Positions 35,101-42,960 of a DNA stretch of 53,009 bases are shown here, one piece after another. Source of the DNA: an uncultured Anaerobiospirillum sp. Lineage in GTDB: Bacteria > Pseudomonadota > Gammaproteobacteria > Enterobacterales > Succinivibrionaceae. The position numbers and the translations under genes were made by a program. The notes below the pieces were generated by a model. The model was not told the origin of the DNA. It saw only the letters and a list, made by a program, of their open reading frames with translations, and searched no databases. Location of the stretch: NCBI GenBank assembly GCA_944392765.1, contig CALXXU010000010.1:1-53009 (forward strand), read 5' to 3'. Positions within the stretch are counted from its first letter, which is position 1; every line of letters begins with the position of its first letter.

Positions 35101-36687
35101 GATGCCAGCGCCGCAGGGGTAGAGGTTGAGCCAGCTAGCGCGTTTGAGACGGAGCATGCGCACGAGGTAGAAGAGCCATTCATCAACGTCGAAGACGCTG
35201 AGGTGGCTCCTGAAACTGAGGCAGCTGTTCCAATTGAGCCGGAGCAGTCCGACGAAGTTGAAGATGTCTCCGACAGCGAAACTGAGCTTGAGCCGTCTAT
35301 GTGGTCGGTTCCAAGCGACGAGGACTTTGATCTGCCGCACGTCTCGGGCGTCAGCGCCGCAGACTTAGAACCTGCTGCGGTCACCGATGCTGAGGTGGTT
35401 TCAGCAGAGCCGGTAGCTGATGACGCTGATTTGAGCGCAGCGGGCTTTACCACGCATGACCTCGATGACTTAGAGACGTCAGCAGCTGAGCCTGAGGCTC
35501 CATTATCTGACGCCATGGCCGCAGATGATGCTCAAGCCTCTGCCTTTGACGTCGGCTCTGAGGATGCTTTGGCTGAAGCTCCAGCGTTTGATGCAGGTGC
35601 CGAACCAGAGGCTGCTTTTGATGCTGAGGTACCGGCTGAATCGCCTGCGGACTTAGGGGCAGATTTTGCCTCGGAGATCGACAAGGACTTAGATTCGGGT
35701 AGTGCTAACTGGCCGGAGCCAGACCTTGAGGTCGGCGATAGCGACGATGAGCTGTTCTCAAGCCGTATCGGCAGCGCCGATGCTCTAGCCGATATGCTCG
35801 ATGATGTCCCAGCGGACATCCCAGAGGAAGTAGTCCGTCAGTCCGGTTCGCATATCGCAGCTGATACTGAGCCACTCAATCTTGAGGCTGATCATCACAT
35901 TAAGCCGGAGGCAGCTCCAGCTGACGTGGAACCAGCTCCAGCTGAGGCTGAGCCGGTTGTAGCTGAGCCAGCTGAAGCTGAGCCGGTTGTAGCTGAGCCA
36001 GCTGAGGCCGAGGCGGTAGCCGCTGAGCCTTCCATTGAGGAAGCCTTAGCACACGCACCATCAGCTGATAGCTCGGGTGCAGCTGCTGAGGCCATTGTCG
36101 GTGACATGGTATCGGGCTCGGGAAGCGATGATGATCTCTTAGGTGCTGACTTAGGTCTTGACCATGACAGCGCCGCTGCCCAAAGCGATGAGCTGATGGG
36201 ATCGATGATGGCAGAGCCGGAGGCCGAGCCTGAGCCAGGTGATTTCGGTGCTGAGTCGGGTGATTTCGGCGCTGAGTCGGGCGACTTCGGCGCTGAGTCC
36301 GGTGACTTAGGTGCCGCCGACTTCGACCTTGATGCCTTGGGCAATGGTGCTGACCTCGATGGTTTATCGGCTGAGCCTGAGACTGCGGTGGTCGATGGTG
36401 CTGATGCCTTAGACGAGGGCGACTTAGGCACTGCGGACTTTGACTTTGATGCCTTAGGTGATCTCGACAATTCTGGCGATGGTGACTTAGGTTCCTTTGG
36501 GGACTTAGACGCCGATGGCTTTGATTTGGGCGATGATACCAGCGCCACTGAAGGGGACTTCAGTGACTTAGGGGCAATGAGCGACGATCCTAGCGCCTTA
36601 GATGGCCTGGATGGCTTAGACAGCCTCGATGCTGGTGCCTTAGAGGGCTTGGACTTAGATGAGCCTAAGACCAATCCTAAGGCTTAA
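29176..36687 (+). CDS. fimV: Giant FimV-like LysM membrane protein
   Basis: 2,503 residues from ATG 29176. Signal peptide MSLYKHFLTVVLAATLTSV..VYA, then a Pro/Ala/Thr-rich linker. A LysM peptidoglycan-binding domain with FimV-style spacing (HTVQPRETIWSIAHRYS to GANLTIPS) covers about 119-176. A coiled coil (about 325-425) and one membrane segment (MWVLLIIGAIAFLLSIGLFIF, about 451-475) follow. The remaining roughly 2,000 residues are very acidic and probably cytoplasmic. They include a Gly/Asp/Phe repeat block (about 679-1012) and an Ala-Glu-Pro-Ser-Asp-Ala-Asp-Lys repeat block (about 1270-1389). In other bacteria FimV organises pili, polarity and motility proteins at the cell pole. Its conserved C-terminal TPR-like domain is not evident here. 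An upstream ATG at 29089 lacks signal-peptide logic. The position after usg supports the name. Confidence 0.8.
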   Translation: MSLYKHFLTVVLAATLTSVAMTNHVYAEEEFSISITGPDGETRAPRAAQPVRPAQPVRTAPAANRATAQTQAPATAPATNAQGTQPRTPATPATTTPAAGQALAATPGASTPTGAATTHTVQPRETIWSIAHRYSAPFNDVNEFQAVASIYRNNRTAFEDSDVNRIRRGANLTIPSHDAMALEQTQTGSDLLSRGITDLPPLPTRLAANQPGQTGAQGANAQANASATANASAQAAAQSGTGTPAASGNAQALAQNQATPPAPGEVAPTIPTFTARETMLRDANPVLVAPDGAYEDYTKDVLTDAQLAEQNANKTQEYVPEITRSSMDLQAIEQLLDKTERNIQTAQKDIYKRLDDNIQRSAQVARETATLTAQEEVADLINHYEQVIAELQQSNNDLRANLSRINKQVEQIRGIQLETADSMAELDRRLGADPLTGAATSSTSSSFQSGPIMWVLLIIGAIAFLLSIGLFIFKSRMRRERAMASSYDDDSGDFMDEEDMEISSLLAKANLAAEHDQTVQKANEQKEQKQESAQPQPAPQPAPQPAPAMDDSFDSGFDGSLGDFGADAPSTPAPAPTSKAPAFHDDIEIPGFPSSKPAAPVAPASKTPGPAGASLAAAAAGGALAGAALAASPEAEAQAAWDSAAGGAGASSLEKSAANAAGDSWAQALSEQEAGASNVDFGGDAGGFGSDAGGDFGGAGGDFGGDFGGDAGGGFGGDAGSFGAADDGFGGGDLGAAGTDNGGFGAADDGFGADAGGDFGAASGDAGSFGANDDGFSNDAGGDFGADASGDFGADANGGFGNDAGGDFGSDAGGALGGDAGGFGDAAASGDSAGFGGADDGFGDAAASGDNAGFGGADDGFGGDAGGFGDAAASGDSSGFGGADDGFGGDAGGFGDASGDLSAPSGDAGGFGDLGGDAGGFGDAGGDFGGAADDGGFGGDAGGFGDDAAAGGDFGGDAGGFGDLGGDAGGFGDDSGGFGDGGDFGGDGGDFGDLGGDAGGDFGSGGFDDMDLAGDDAKQFAQSMQNAGSGNFPKTEALAPEVNETSAKTDDHTPEAPAADFSDVLAQEAPVEDKPQHESNEQAADASAAIPAAVGAGLAAAASAALAHEAAKKDEEAPKEHPKEHKDHQDLSALDAELPAAAEELPLDPALEQALAGESIPTDAKLKQEEPALSTVFDNLVDGKKPDEILAETPEGKNLDSVYDRFFTEDGEVTPEVAEAAEEVNSTLDHKAQPELDDGLYLPPEGLAAEAEHTDAPQSDEEKSLAAAFGAEPEMSDADKAMAAAFGAEPEPSDADKAMAAAFGAEPEPSDADKAMAAAFGAEPEPSDADKAMAAAFGAEPSDADKAMADAFGAEPSDADKAMADAFGAEPSDADKARADTFGAEPSALGSGITDLSGDLDAVEPETTPDLADTEFAGFNVGDAAQEDLPSLDAGLKNLGAAAQPEDEESSLSQALAQASAQRAEHKDQADTSGATELESLQDTFNVPEDSAADIAREAVPQTATQEAKDLADVLGTSLEHADLKEEQPAAAAQHDSDALMSADETFGDHGAELDDTAPDFVDLSHEDNVIPGDNSVQGQDFKAFDLGGNEEPTADAVEQQGDIFGTDSDAAVSDDELFGKSDSAKGDWEQGFNHFDEPVDDSEDHDFVNFANNLHRKANELTADETADFKGIHEYDADHNLEMASAPDTLAVPEDQTVSSKSTADAFDADASNAMLDSIEQDAQSAAAPALEDDDVDFAADSVEPESSDISDDNLLSDLQSDELDSELAAQDLDGVSSYDTTNPYDDATDEDNNLIMPSAEEMARSEAESELGDLDSDLAAAESDTGDEAFAETEPAEADLAEADLAEAAPEDADLELPTHDILNALSAHTNDLDADISADEDLKGLSSYDKDEKYTQHSADTDLILPGEEENAKPTNAPSLDDLDSADLESALDNLDIPEEGAELEPAFAEDVPAEASLEPEATEDADSTEVPDASAAGVEVEPASAFETEHAHEVEEPFINVEDAEVAPETEAAVPIEPEQSDEVEDVSDSETELEPSMWSVPSDEDFDLPHVSGVSAADLEPAAVTDAEVVSAEPVADDADLSAAGFTTHDLDDLETSAAEPEAPLSDAMAADDAQASAFDVGSEDALAEAPAFDAGAEPEAAFDAEVPAESPADLGADFASEIDKDLDSGSANWPEPDLEVGDSDDELFSSRIGSADALADMLDDVPADIPEEVVRQSGSHIAADTEPLNLEADHHIKPEAAPADVEPAPAEAEPVVAEPAEAEPVVAEPAEAEAVAAEPSIEEALAHAPSADSSGAAAEAIVGDMVSGSGSDDDLLGADLGLDHDSAAAQSDELMGSMMAEPEAEPEPGDFGAESGDFGAESGDFGAESGDLGAADFDLDALGNGADLDGLSAEPETAVVDGADALDEGDLGTADFDFDALGDLDNSGDGDLGSFGDLDADGFDLGDDTSATEGDFSDLGAMSDDPSALDGLDGLDSLDAGALEGLDLDEPKTNPKA
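31209..32210 (+). repeat. Gly-Asp-Phe repeat block inside fimV
   Basis: About 1 kb of degenerate GGxGGDFGGDAGGFG-like coding repeats. The opposite strand is open for over 380 codons as proline-rich shadow frames, a by-product of the composition. Confidence 0.85.
32982..33342 (+). repeat. EPSDADKAMAAAFGA coding repeats inside fimV
   Basis: Seven to eight in-frame units. The first are 51 bp (17 residues), and later units shorten to 45 bp (15 residues) by loss of one Glu-Pro pair. Nearly identical DNA between units points to recent expansion. Confidence 0.85.
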
Positions 36688-36708
36688 CGCTAAGCGATAT
36701 TAATTGAG

Positions 36709-36755
36709 AAGGCTAAGGCTTAACCTCTATGGAGGGGCGGCCTTAGCCTTTTTCT
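36709..36755 (+). terminator. Intrinsic terminator of fimV
   Basis: Stem AAGGCTAAGGC (36709-36719) / GCCTTAGCCTT (36740-36750) followed by TTTC. Its left arm overlaps a 12-bp direct copy (36713-36724) of the fimV end including the stop (36677-36688). Confidence 0.85.
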
Positions 36756-36768
36756 TTGCGGGGGAGAG

Positions 36769-37500
36769 ATGGAAGTAACAGGGATAATGGCGCGCTTACT
36801 GGGGCTTGATGAGAGTAGCCTGGTGCCGCTCGAGCAGGGGCCGTTTGGCCGGGTCTTGCTGATTGCTCCTGAGGTCAATGCTGCTTTTAATAAGCTGCAA
36901 GCGGCCGCCCAACGCGCGGGCTTTGAGCTTAAGGCCTGCTCAGCCTATCGCAGCTTTAGCGCGCAAGCGGCGATTGTCAGCGCCAAATTTGAGGGTAAGC
37001 GCCCGGTGCTCGATGCCTTAGAGCAACCCTTAAGTCAGCTGCCGTCAGATCCCGTAGAGCGCCTCAATGCCATTTTGCGCTTTTCGGCCTTACCGGGCTT
37101 TTCGCGGCATCACTGGGGTACTGACTTAGACGTTTTTGCGCCCAACGCCTTGCCTCAGGGCCAAAGCCTGGAGCTGACTTATCACGAGTACCTCACGGGC
37201 TCCTATTTCCACGAATTTGGCGCGTTCTTACACGAAAACTTAGCCCAGTACGGTTTTTATCAGCCCTATGGCGCCGATGCTGATGCCATGCTGCAAAAGG
37301 CGCAGGCGGGGACGCTCGGGGTAAATGATGTAGGCTGCGAGCCGTGGCATATCTCGTATCGCCCTAGTGCTGAGCGCTGGGCAAAGCTGTTTGATCGTGC
37401 TTTAGCCCTAGATTATGTCGCAGCTAGCGCCTTGCCTTATGCCCCCTATGTACGTGAGCTGATGACCCCAGAGCGGATGCGCGCGCTGTTAGCGCTGTAA
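36769..37500 (+). CDS. M15-family zinc D-Ala-D-Ala carboxypeptidase-like protein
   Basis: 243 residues, ATG 36769 after GGGGGAGAG; a second in-frame ATG at 36787 is possible. The family (VanY/DacD-like M15B) cleaves D-Ala-D-Ala ends of peptidoglycan peptides. Visible: SAYRSF near residue 58, the zinc motif SRHHWGTDLD with H114 and D121, and EPWHISY with E191 and H194, which complete the zinc/catalytic set. No signal peptide is apparent, so either it is cytoplasmic or its export is non-classical. It follows the fimV terminator by 15 bp. The last codons and stop are part of a 12-bp in-frame repeat. Confidence 0.85.
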   Translation: MEVTGIMARLLGLDESSLVPLEQGPFGRVLLIAPEVNAAFNKLQAAAQRAGFELKACSAYRSFSAQAAIVSAKFEGKRPVLDALEQPLSQLPSDPVERLNAILRFSALPGFSRHHWGTDLDVFAPNALPQGQSLELTYHEYLTGSYFHEFGAFLHENLAQYGFYQPYGADADAMLQKAQAGTLGVNDVGCEPWHISYRPSAERWAKLFDRALALDYVAASALPYAPYVRELMTPERMRALLAL

Positions 37501-37523
37501 TCGCGCCTGTAATCGCGCCTGTA
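37495..37523. repeat. 12-bp tandem repeat spanning the M15 peptidase stop codon
   Basis: CTGTAATCGCGC occurs twice in tandem (37495-37506, 37507-37518) and begins a third time. The unit is a multiple of three, so a second in-frame TAA follows at 37510-37512. Confidence 0.9.
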
Positions 37524-37560
37524 CTGTACGTCGCGCTCTTGGTTTTGAGTGGGACAGCAA

Positions 37561-37597
37561 AAAGGGCTAGCGGGATGGTCCCACGTTAGCCCTTTAT
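37561..37597. terminator. Bidirectional terminator between convergent genes
   Basis: Stem AAAGGGCTAGCG (37561-37572) / CGTTAGCCCTTT (37584-37595), with A and T tracts on the two sides. It separates the M15 peptidase from the convergent phosphoesterase gene. Confidence 0.8.
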
Positions 37598-37676
37598 AGT
37601 TGCAGCACTGTTGTGCGGGGAGGAGGTTTGGGATACTTCCTCGTTGGCCTTGAGTGGTGCTGAGGCACTCTAGGCG

Positions 37677-40600
37677 TTAATTGGGCGCAGGCTGCTTGAG
37701 CAAGCTAAAGAAGATGCTGTAGTCGGGGGTAAAGCCCGAATTGGTTCCTACCGGGTCTTCTTCAATCGTGGAAGGCTGCTGCGTCTTACGGGCGCTGTGC
37801 GAGAGGGCTCCGGCAAAGGAGCGCTGGAGCGAGTGCACCGTCAACATCGTGATTTCAGCCTCGGTACCAATGCGAATTGGCAAGGATGGTTCACTACCGG
37901 TGCCACCATTGACGTAGAGCTGCTGATTTTGCCCTAACTGATAGAGACCTTGTAAATAGCCGCCATTGCTCTGCTTGACCATATCGCCAATGAAGCTTAC
38001 TTGACCGCCATGGGTGTTGCCCGCCAAGATGAGGTCGATGCCGTTCGAGCCAATTTGACGGTAGCGCTCTACATTGCGCGGCTGGTGCGTCAAGAGCAAG
38101 TTGAAGCTGCTATCTGGGAATGGGTGGACGTCGTACGGCGATGGTAAGAGCAGACCATAGTTCATCGCACGCTCGTCAGCAAAGCCCAAGATAGTAAAGA
38201 GGTGGCCCATATAGTTGAGGTGCCATTGCTGATTGAGCAGCACAGTAAAGCCGTTGTTGCGATAGAAGCTCATGTATTCATTGAAGCTATAGGCGTACTC
38301 ATGGCAGCCTGGTACCACGTAGATACCCAGCGGCGCATTGAGCATCATCAACGGATGCAGCTTATCCTTCATCAGCTCAAACTTGCCGTCGGCGATATCG
38401 CCCGTGATGATGATGAGATCGGGCTTAGCCATCGTGATCTTGAGCACCAAATCAGTGATCCACGAACGCGGCGTCATTGGCGAAATGTGCAGATCGCTCA
38501 TATGCAAGATCTTAATGCCGTCAAATGCGACTGGGACATCCAGTGGTACCACGACCTCGGTGAGCTTAGGGGTGGTCAAGACATTAATGGTGCAGTTCGC
38601 GGCATAGAGTGAAATAAAGGCCGCCATAATGATGCCCAAGTAGCGCACCATATGCTTTAAGAAGCTGCGCATATGGATCATCAGGCGCGTGTGAATGCGC
38701 TGCATCTGATGAACATAGAATGACTTGGCGTCATTAAGCGGCTTGATCTCAGTCTCAGAGGCATTGATGTTGAGCGCGCTTTCAGCATGCATCTGCTGCT
38801 CTTCATACGAGCCTAAAGCGACATTGCCCTCATTATCACCATGAATCAGTTCGCTGATTGGTACCGAGTGGCCCTGCGCATCAATATACCCGCTTGGACC
38901 ATCGCTGCGCGGATCGCTTGGGGCATCATGGCTCAACTCGGTATAAGAAGCGGCACTTTTCGCGCTGCGATGTAAGGTGCTCGCGCTGCGATGTAAGGTG
39001 CTCGCGCTGTGATGTAAGGTGCTCGCGCTGTGATGTAAGGTGCTCGCGTTGCGCTGTTCGTTGCGCTTACGTTCTTTTGGCTCCTTATCAGGATCGGGCT
39101 CTTCACCGCCAAAGTCAGAGCCAGCCAAGCCCGCGTTGGCATCAATACTGATCGCCGTTGCTTCAACCTTGTTGTCATCGCCCCATTCAGATGGATCATA
39201 GAGATCAGCCGCATCACGTACTGCTGCATTAATAGCGTCACGGGCGGCGGCGCGAACTTCATTGTGCTCGGCTTGATCTTGGGCCATCGCAGCGGCATGT
39301 ACCGCTACGCGCACCGCCTCACGGGCCGTGGCGTCGATGACCTTACGCTCAGCGCGGATCGTGGCAACCTTGGCCTCTAAGACCGCTGCGTCGATGGCTT
39401 TACGTTCAGCCTGCTCGGCGGCTTGCTCAGCAGCGTAGGCGGCATCGGAAGCGGCTCGTTGCTCTGCTACTTCGGCATTGGCGCTTTCTGAGGCGCGTGA
39501 GGTACGTACCGTCGAGGTTACGGCAAGCTGGCGTTGCTTGCGGGCATAGGCTTCATCGTGGGCCTGCTGGGCAGCCTTACTGCCACCAAAGAACTCCTTA
39601 GTAAAGTTGACCGCATTGCACAGCCACGAAGCTTCAGTTTCCTGCGTGTTCTTATTCTTACTAAAGAGCTTGGTAAAGGTGCTGTCACGGTATTGATCGA
39701 CATCATCACGAGTCAGAGCAAAACCACCCAAATGAGCCGGAGCTGAATCTCCGCTCGCTTGATCAGGACTTGCATTATCATTGCTGCTCATTCCGCCCCA
39801 ATCGATATTGAAGCGCTCGTAGCTCTGATCTGGAGTATTAACGGTAAAGGTGGTTTTGGAGCTAGCACCGGCGCCGGTGTGGACACCTAAACCGTAGTTA
39901 AGCTGCTTATTGGAGATAACACGCTCATCTAATTCCAGCACCTCACCGTGCGGACGCGTGACTACGACCGGCGCAGCGGTTAAAGCTGAGCTAGCTTGAA
40001 CATTGAGCGCCTTTTGATAGGCTGCAGCTTCGGCCGCATGGACGGCGGCCTTGGCAAAGTTGATCACCGACTGTGCCGCAGCCGTAACCGACAAGCCATT
40101 GCTGTCGCTGTTCTCAGCTTTAGTACCGGTCTTTGCTTCTTGGATCGCGTCGTTGCGCTCACGGCGGATCGCTGAGACTAAATCATTGGCCGCATCTTGC
40201 AATACCTGCTCGGATTGCTGCTCGACACTACGGGCACGGGCGGCATTCTGTGCGGTGAGCTCAACGGCATCAGCGGCGGCATCGGCGGCAGCATCTGCGA
40301 CGGCACGGCGTCCGGTGGCTTCTTGGCCTGCAGCTTCCTCAAGTGCGGCAGCAGCCTCGGCGGCAGCCTTAGTGGCACGGGCATTACGCCATAAGTGCAA
40401 GGACTTAGCTAACTCATGCTCGGCATTGGCGTTACGTACGTGCATGCGCGGCTTACCGGTACCGTCGTTATAGCTGACGTACTCGGTCTCTAAGCTGCGG
40501 TCGCGATTAACTGCATAGCCACCGAAATTGTTTTCAGGCAGCTCATCAAGCTCAGATTGTTGGTTGCCCAGGCTCAGTTCATAGTATTGAATGCCATCTT

Positions 40601-41549
40601 GCGACGGAGCGGCGGTGAGCTTAGCGCCTGAGGTGCCAAAGGGATCATTGAAGTTGGGTACCGGGTTACGGCCTTGGGCGCGGGCCACATGCGCTGCGGC
40701 ATGGGCATAGCGGGCTACGTCGGCCGCGCGCTCGGCGGGGCTACGTGCTTGATTGACGGCGCTGGCGGCACCGCTTTGAGCAGCTGAAAAGTTGCCACCA
40801 CTGGTGAGCTCTTCATCAGTGAGGAGTTTCAGCGGCTTTTGGTTAGCTTTGGTCTGCGCCATCTTGTCGGTTGGCGCATTGATCGTGGCTTGGCTCCAGT
40901 CGTAAGCGGTCTTGCTCCAGCCCTTTTCAAATTCGCTGGCGCGCGCTTGAGCGTACTCGAGCGCGGCTTGGACGTTATCGAGTTCCTTGGCACCAGCATC
41001 GCGGGTCGCAGCCATCGAGGCCGCATCAAACGCAGCCCGGCGCGAGCTTGGATTGGCGTCAGCAAAGGATTGCGCAGTGGAGGCCGCGATAATGTCATGG
41101 GCATGTTGGCGCTTTAATTGACCAAGCTTAACCTTGAGTTCGCGCTGGTATTGATTGTTCTCGTAGCGGCGTGTTGTGCGTGGGAAAAAGATTAAGAAGG
41201 GCATGCCCGACGCGTCTTTGCCGCGTGGGGTGATATGTTTTAAAAGCCAAGAACCCACCGCTGAGCCGACGATTGCGATGACAATTACGATCGCCAGTGG
41301 CGTGAGCAACAAGAGCAGGTGCTGTAAGAAGGTGGTGATAGTCAGAACAAAGGTTGGAACCTCATTGCCGATGGTCATGCCGTAATCAAGCAGCAATTGG
41401 TGGCATGCGGTTAAGGCACCTAAGGCAACGGAGGCGGCAAGACGGGTGGCTTTTGACCAGACAAAAAGGGCGCTGATCACATAGAAAACTATGAAGCCTA
41501 AAGCAAAAATGTTCGCGCCAAGCAGCAGCAAAAAGTCACCAAGTATCAC
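37677..41549 (-). CDS. Large membrane protein with Ala-rich middle and divergent metallophosphoesterase domain
   Basis: 1,290 residues from ATG 41549. The N-terminus has three to four hydrophobic segments (about 1-105). An Ala/Glu/Arg-rich, probably helical region of about 800 residues follows. A further membrane segment (YLGIIMAAFISLYAANC) precedes a C-terminal calcineurin-like phosphoesterase of the YaeI type. Motifs in order: HMSDLHISP, IITGDIADG, PGCHEY, LLTHQP and GNTHGGQ. Two conserved residues are substituted. GNHE has become GCHE (38299-38313) and GHTHGGQ has become GNTHGGQ (38005-38023), so a metal-binding Asn and a metal-binding His are lost. YaeI homologues are normally about 270-400 residues, so the N-terminal 900 residues are an addition. 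Function is unknown; catalysis may be altered or absent. Confidence 0.75.
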   Translation of the reverse strand: MILGDFLLLLGANIFALGFIVFYVISALFVWSKATRLAASVALGALTACHQLLLDYGMTIGNEVPTFVLTITTFLQHLLLLLTPLAIVIVIAIVGSAVGSWLLKHITPRGKDASGMPFLIFFPRTTRRYENNQYQRELKVKLGQLKRQHAHDIIAASTAQSFADANPSSRRAAFDAASMAATRDAGAKELDNVQAALEYAQARASEFEKGWSKTAYDWSQATINAPTDKMAQTKANQKPLKLLTDEELTSGGNFSAAQSGAASAVNQARSPAERAADVARYAHAAAHVARAQGRNPVPNFNDPFGTSGAKLTAAPSQDGIQYYELSLGNQQSELDELPENNFGGYAVNRDRSLETEYVSYNDGTGKPRMHVRNANAEHELAKSLHLWRNARATKAAAEAAAALEEAAGQEATGRRAVADAAADAAADAVELTAQNAARARSVEQQSEQVLQDAANDLVSAIRRERNDAIQEAKTGTKAENSDSNGLSVTAAAQSVINFAKAAVHAAEAAAYQKALNVQASSALTAAPVVVTRPHGEVLELDERVISNKQLNYGLGVHTGAGASSKTTFTVNTPDQSYERFNIDWGGMSSNDNASPDQASGDSAPAHLGGFALTRDDVDQYRDSTFTKLFSKNKNTQETEASWLCNAVNFTKEFFGGSKAAQQAHDEAYARKQRQLAVTSTVRTSRASESANAEVAEQRAASDAAYAAEQAAEQAERKAIDAAVLEAKVATIRAERKVIDATAREAVRVAVHAAAMAQDQAEHNEVRAAARDAINAAVRDAADLYDPSEWGDDNKVEATAISIDANAGLAGSDFGGEEPDPDKEPKERKRNEQRNASTLHHSASTLHHSASTLHRSASTLHRSAKSAASYTELSHDAPSDPRSDGPSGYIDAQGHSVPISELIHGDNEGNVALGSYEEQQMHAESALNINASETEIKPLNDAKSFYVHQMQRIHTRLMIHMRSFLKHMVRYLGIIMAAFISLYAANCTINVLTTPKLTEVVVPLDVPVAFDGIKILHMSDLHISPMTPRSWITDLVLKITMAKPDLIIITGDIADGKFELMKDKLHPLMMLNAPLGIYVVPGCHEYAYSFNEYMSFYRNNGFTVLLNQQWHLNYMGHLFTILGFADERAMNYGLLLPSPYDVHPFPDSSFNLLLTHQPRNVERYRQIGSNGIDLILAGNTHGGQVSFIGDMVKQSNGGYLQGLYQLGQNQQLYVNGGTGSEPSLPIRIGTEAEITMLTVHSLQRSFAGALSHSARKTQQPSTIEEDPVGTNSGFTPDYSIFFSLLKQPAPN
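38961..39044 (-). repeat. 21-bp coding tandem repeat (4 units)
   Basis: Four units of 21 bp encode the heptad-length peptide STLHHSA or STLHRSA within the linker of the phosphoesterase protein. Confidence 0.9.
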
Positions 41550-42799
41550 AATGAGCAGCCCTCGTTAAAGGTGAGCCCCAAAGGCAACTGCCTGAGCACA
41601 AGCCATGGCCTATGCTGGGGACACACCCGTGCTCTATCCTTTCCTTATCTTTGTGTCTGATTCGTAGTTCAATCCTTATTAGTCTTATACTCTCACCTAG
41701 AACGCTTGTTGCTAGGATGAAAGCCCTTGGTGTTAGTGCTGCCGAAGCTCAAAAGCAAGTTGCATCATAAGAAATGAGCGATAAGAAATGAGCGTATTGC
41801 CAGAAGGTTACTGCGGGCACAGCAAGCTGCTTTAGGCCCTAGTAAGCTTCGTTCTTGGCATCAAGCAAAATCAATGGCTCATCAGTCACGCCTGTGCCGG
41901 TAAGCTGTAGCGTAACTAATCAGTTGGATACCAACTAGATGCAGCGGCGGTGCCTATTTTCTCTCGCTCAAGAAAGTTTCACCAGATACTGCGTTGGTTC
42001 TAATCCATTGCAGGTTAATGACTTGTTCAGAGCATAACCTGAGTGTTGATGCTGTTTTTTGGGCTATAAAAAATCTGAAATCTAAGCCAAGTATGGCACC
42101 AAAACAATCACTCTTTAATCATAGTCTAGATAGATAAATTTGTCCAATGTTACCGGCATCTAAATGACCTCGTAACCGTTTGCAGAACCCAGCAGAGCGC
42201 ACTGTTGCTTTCACATTGCCCGAATCTGTGGATATTGCAAGGGAGTTAATTATGGTATTGATGCCATAGAACGACCGATCAATCTAATATGGCTTAATTC
42301 TGTTGGGACGGATACCAACAGCATCATGGGAAGTTAAGAATGTTTATCTTATGAAAAAAAATTTATTGCGTATCCGCGCACATAAAATATCTCATAAATC
42401 CCCGTTTGAGCAAATTGATGAGCTGCAATGAGCTTTGGCCTAGCTACTACAACCACATTCAAGCCAACTTGTTCATACTAGCATTGATGAGTGCGCAATA
42501 ATGTGCCCTAGATGACACTTCTGGGATTTTGGTATCCAAAGAAGTCCCTAAATGGGTGGTGGGATTGCGCATAAAGGGCTTATCTGTGCTTCCGGCAGTG
42601 AAGGCCAAGTGCTGGTGTAAAATTAGGTCTAGATCCTCAGATTTGATGCTAGGTCTAAACCGGGGTAAAAGCTCGGTGGTTCCAGGAAAAAGCGGTCACT
42701 TTGGCTAATCTGTGACACATGCCCCTAAATCACGCTAATGGTGGGCCCATAATTGTTGTATTGGGGCCACGAGCTAAGTTCAGCATAATTTTCTCTGTC

Positions 42800-42805
42800 T
42801 ATAAT
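42800..42805 (+). promoter_or_regulatory. -10 box of the ZraP/Spy-like gene
   Basis: Perfect TATAAT with a weak -35, about 160 bp before the start codon. Confidence 0.45.
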
Positions 42806-42833
42806 GAGAGCGTGGCTTGTTCTATGAGTTTGC

Positions 42834-42850
42834 GATCGCGCTGAGCGATC
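42834..42850 (+). promoter_or_regulatory. Leader hairpin of the ZraP/Spy-like gene
   Basis: GATCGC (42834-42839) GCTGA GCGATC (42845-42850), within the predicted 5' leader and before an AAGGAGG that lies too far upstream to serve the chosen start. Confidence 0.4.
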
Positions 42851-42960
42851 ATTGATAAAAAGGAGGCAGCGCTGCCCTCAAGGGCTTGGTAGCGAGATCT
42901 TTAGATCTTGTGTTAGCTCCATGCTTAAAGTACCGTCAGGGGAAAGGCGCTGAGAAAGGG

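Larger units (their letters stand above)
41550..42885. other. 1.3 kb gene-free, AT-richer region
   Basis: No frame of 60 codons or more. Several short frames look like coding debris. One on the minus strand (about 41960-42110) ends in WIRTNAVSGETFLSERK. Another minus frame ends LTGTGVTDEPLILLDAKNEAY (near 41850-41910). A plus frame near 42170-42268 reads RLQNPAERTVAFTLPES. A 14-bp direct repeat ATAAGAAATGAGCG occurs twice at 41768-41795. Composition is AT-richer than the neighbours. It is probably decayed foreign or duplicated DNA. I found no features of RNase P RNA, tmRNA, 6S RNA or tRNA. Confidence 0.5.

Noticed and set aside
34845-36674. Other long minus-strand Ser/Ala-rich frames opposite fimV
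   Set aside because: These are explained by acidic Ala/Glu/Asp codons of fimV read in reverse.
41550-42885. RNase P RNA, tmRNA, 6S RNA or tRNA in the gene-free stretch
   Set aside because: None of their diagnostic sequences is present.
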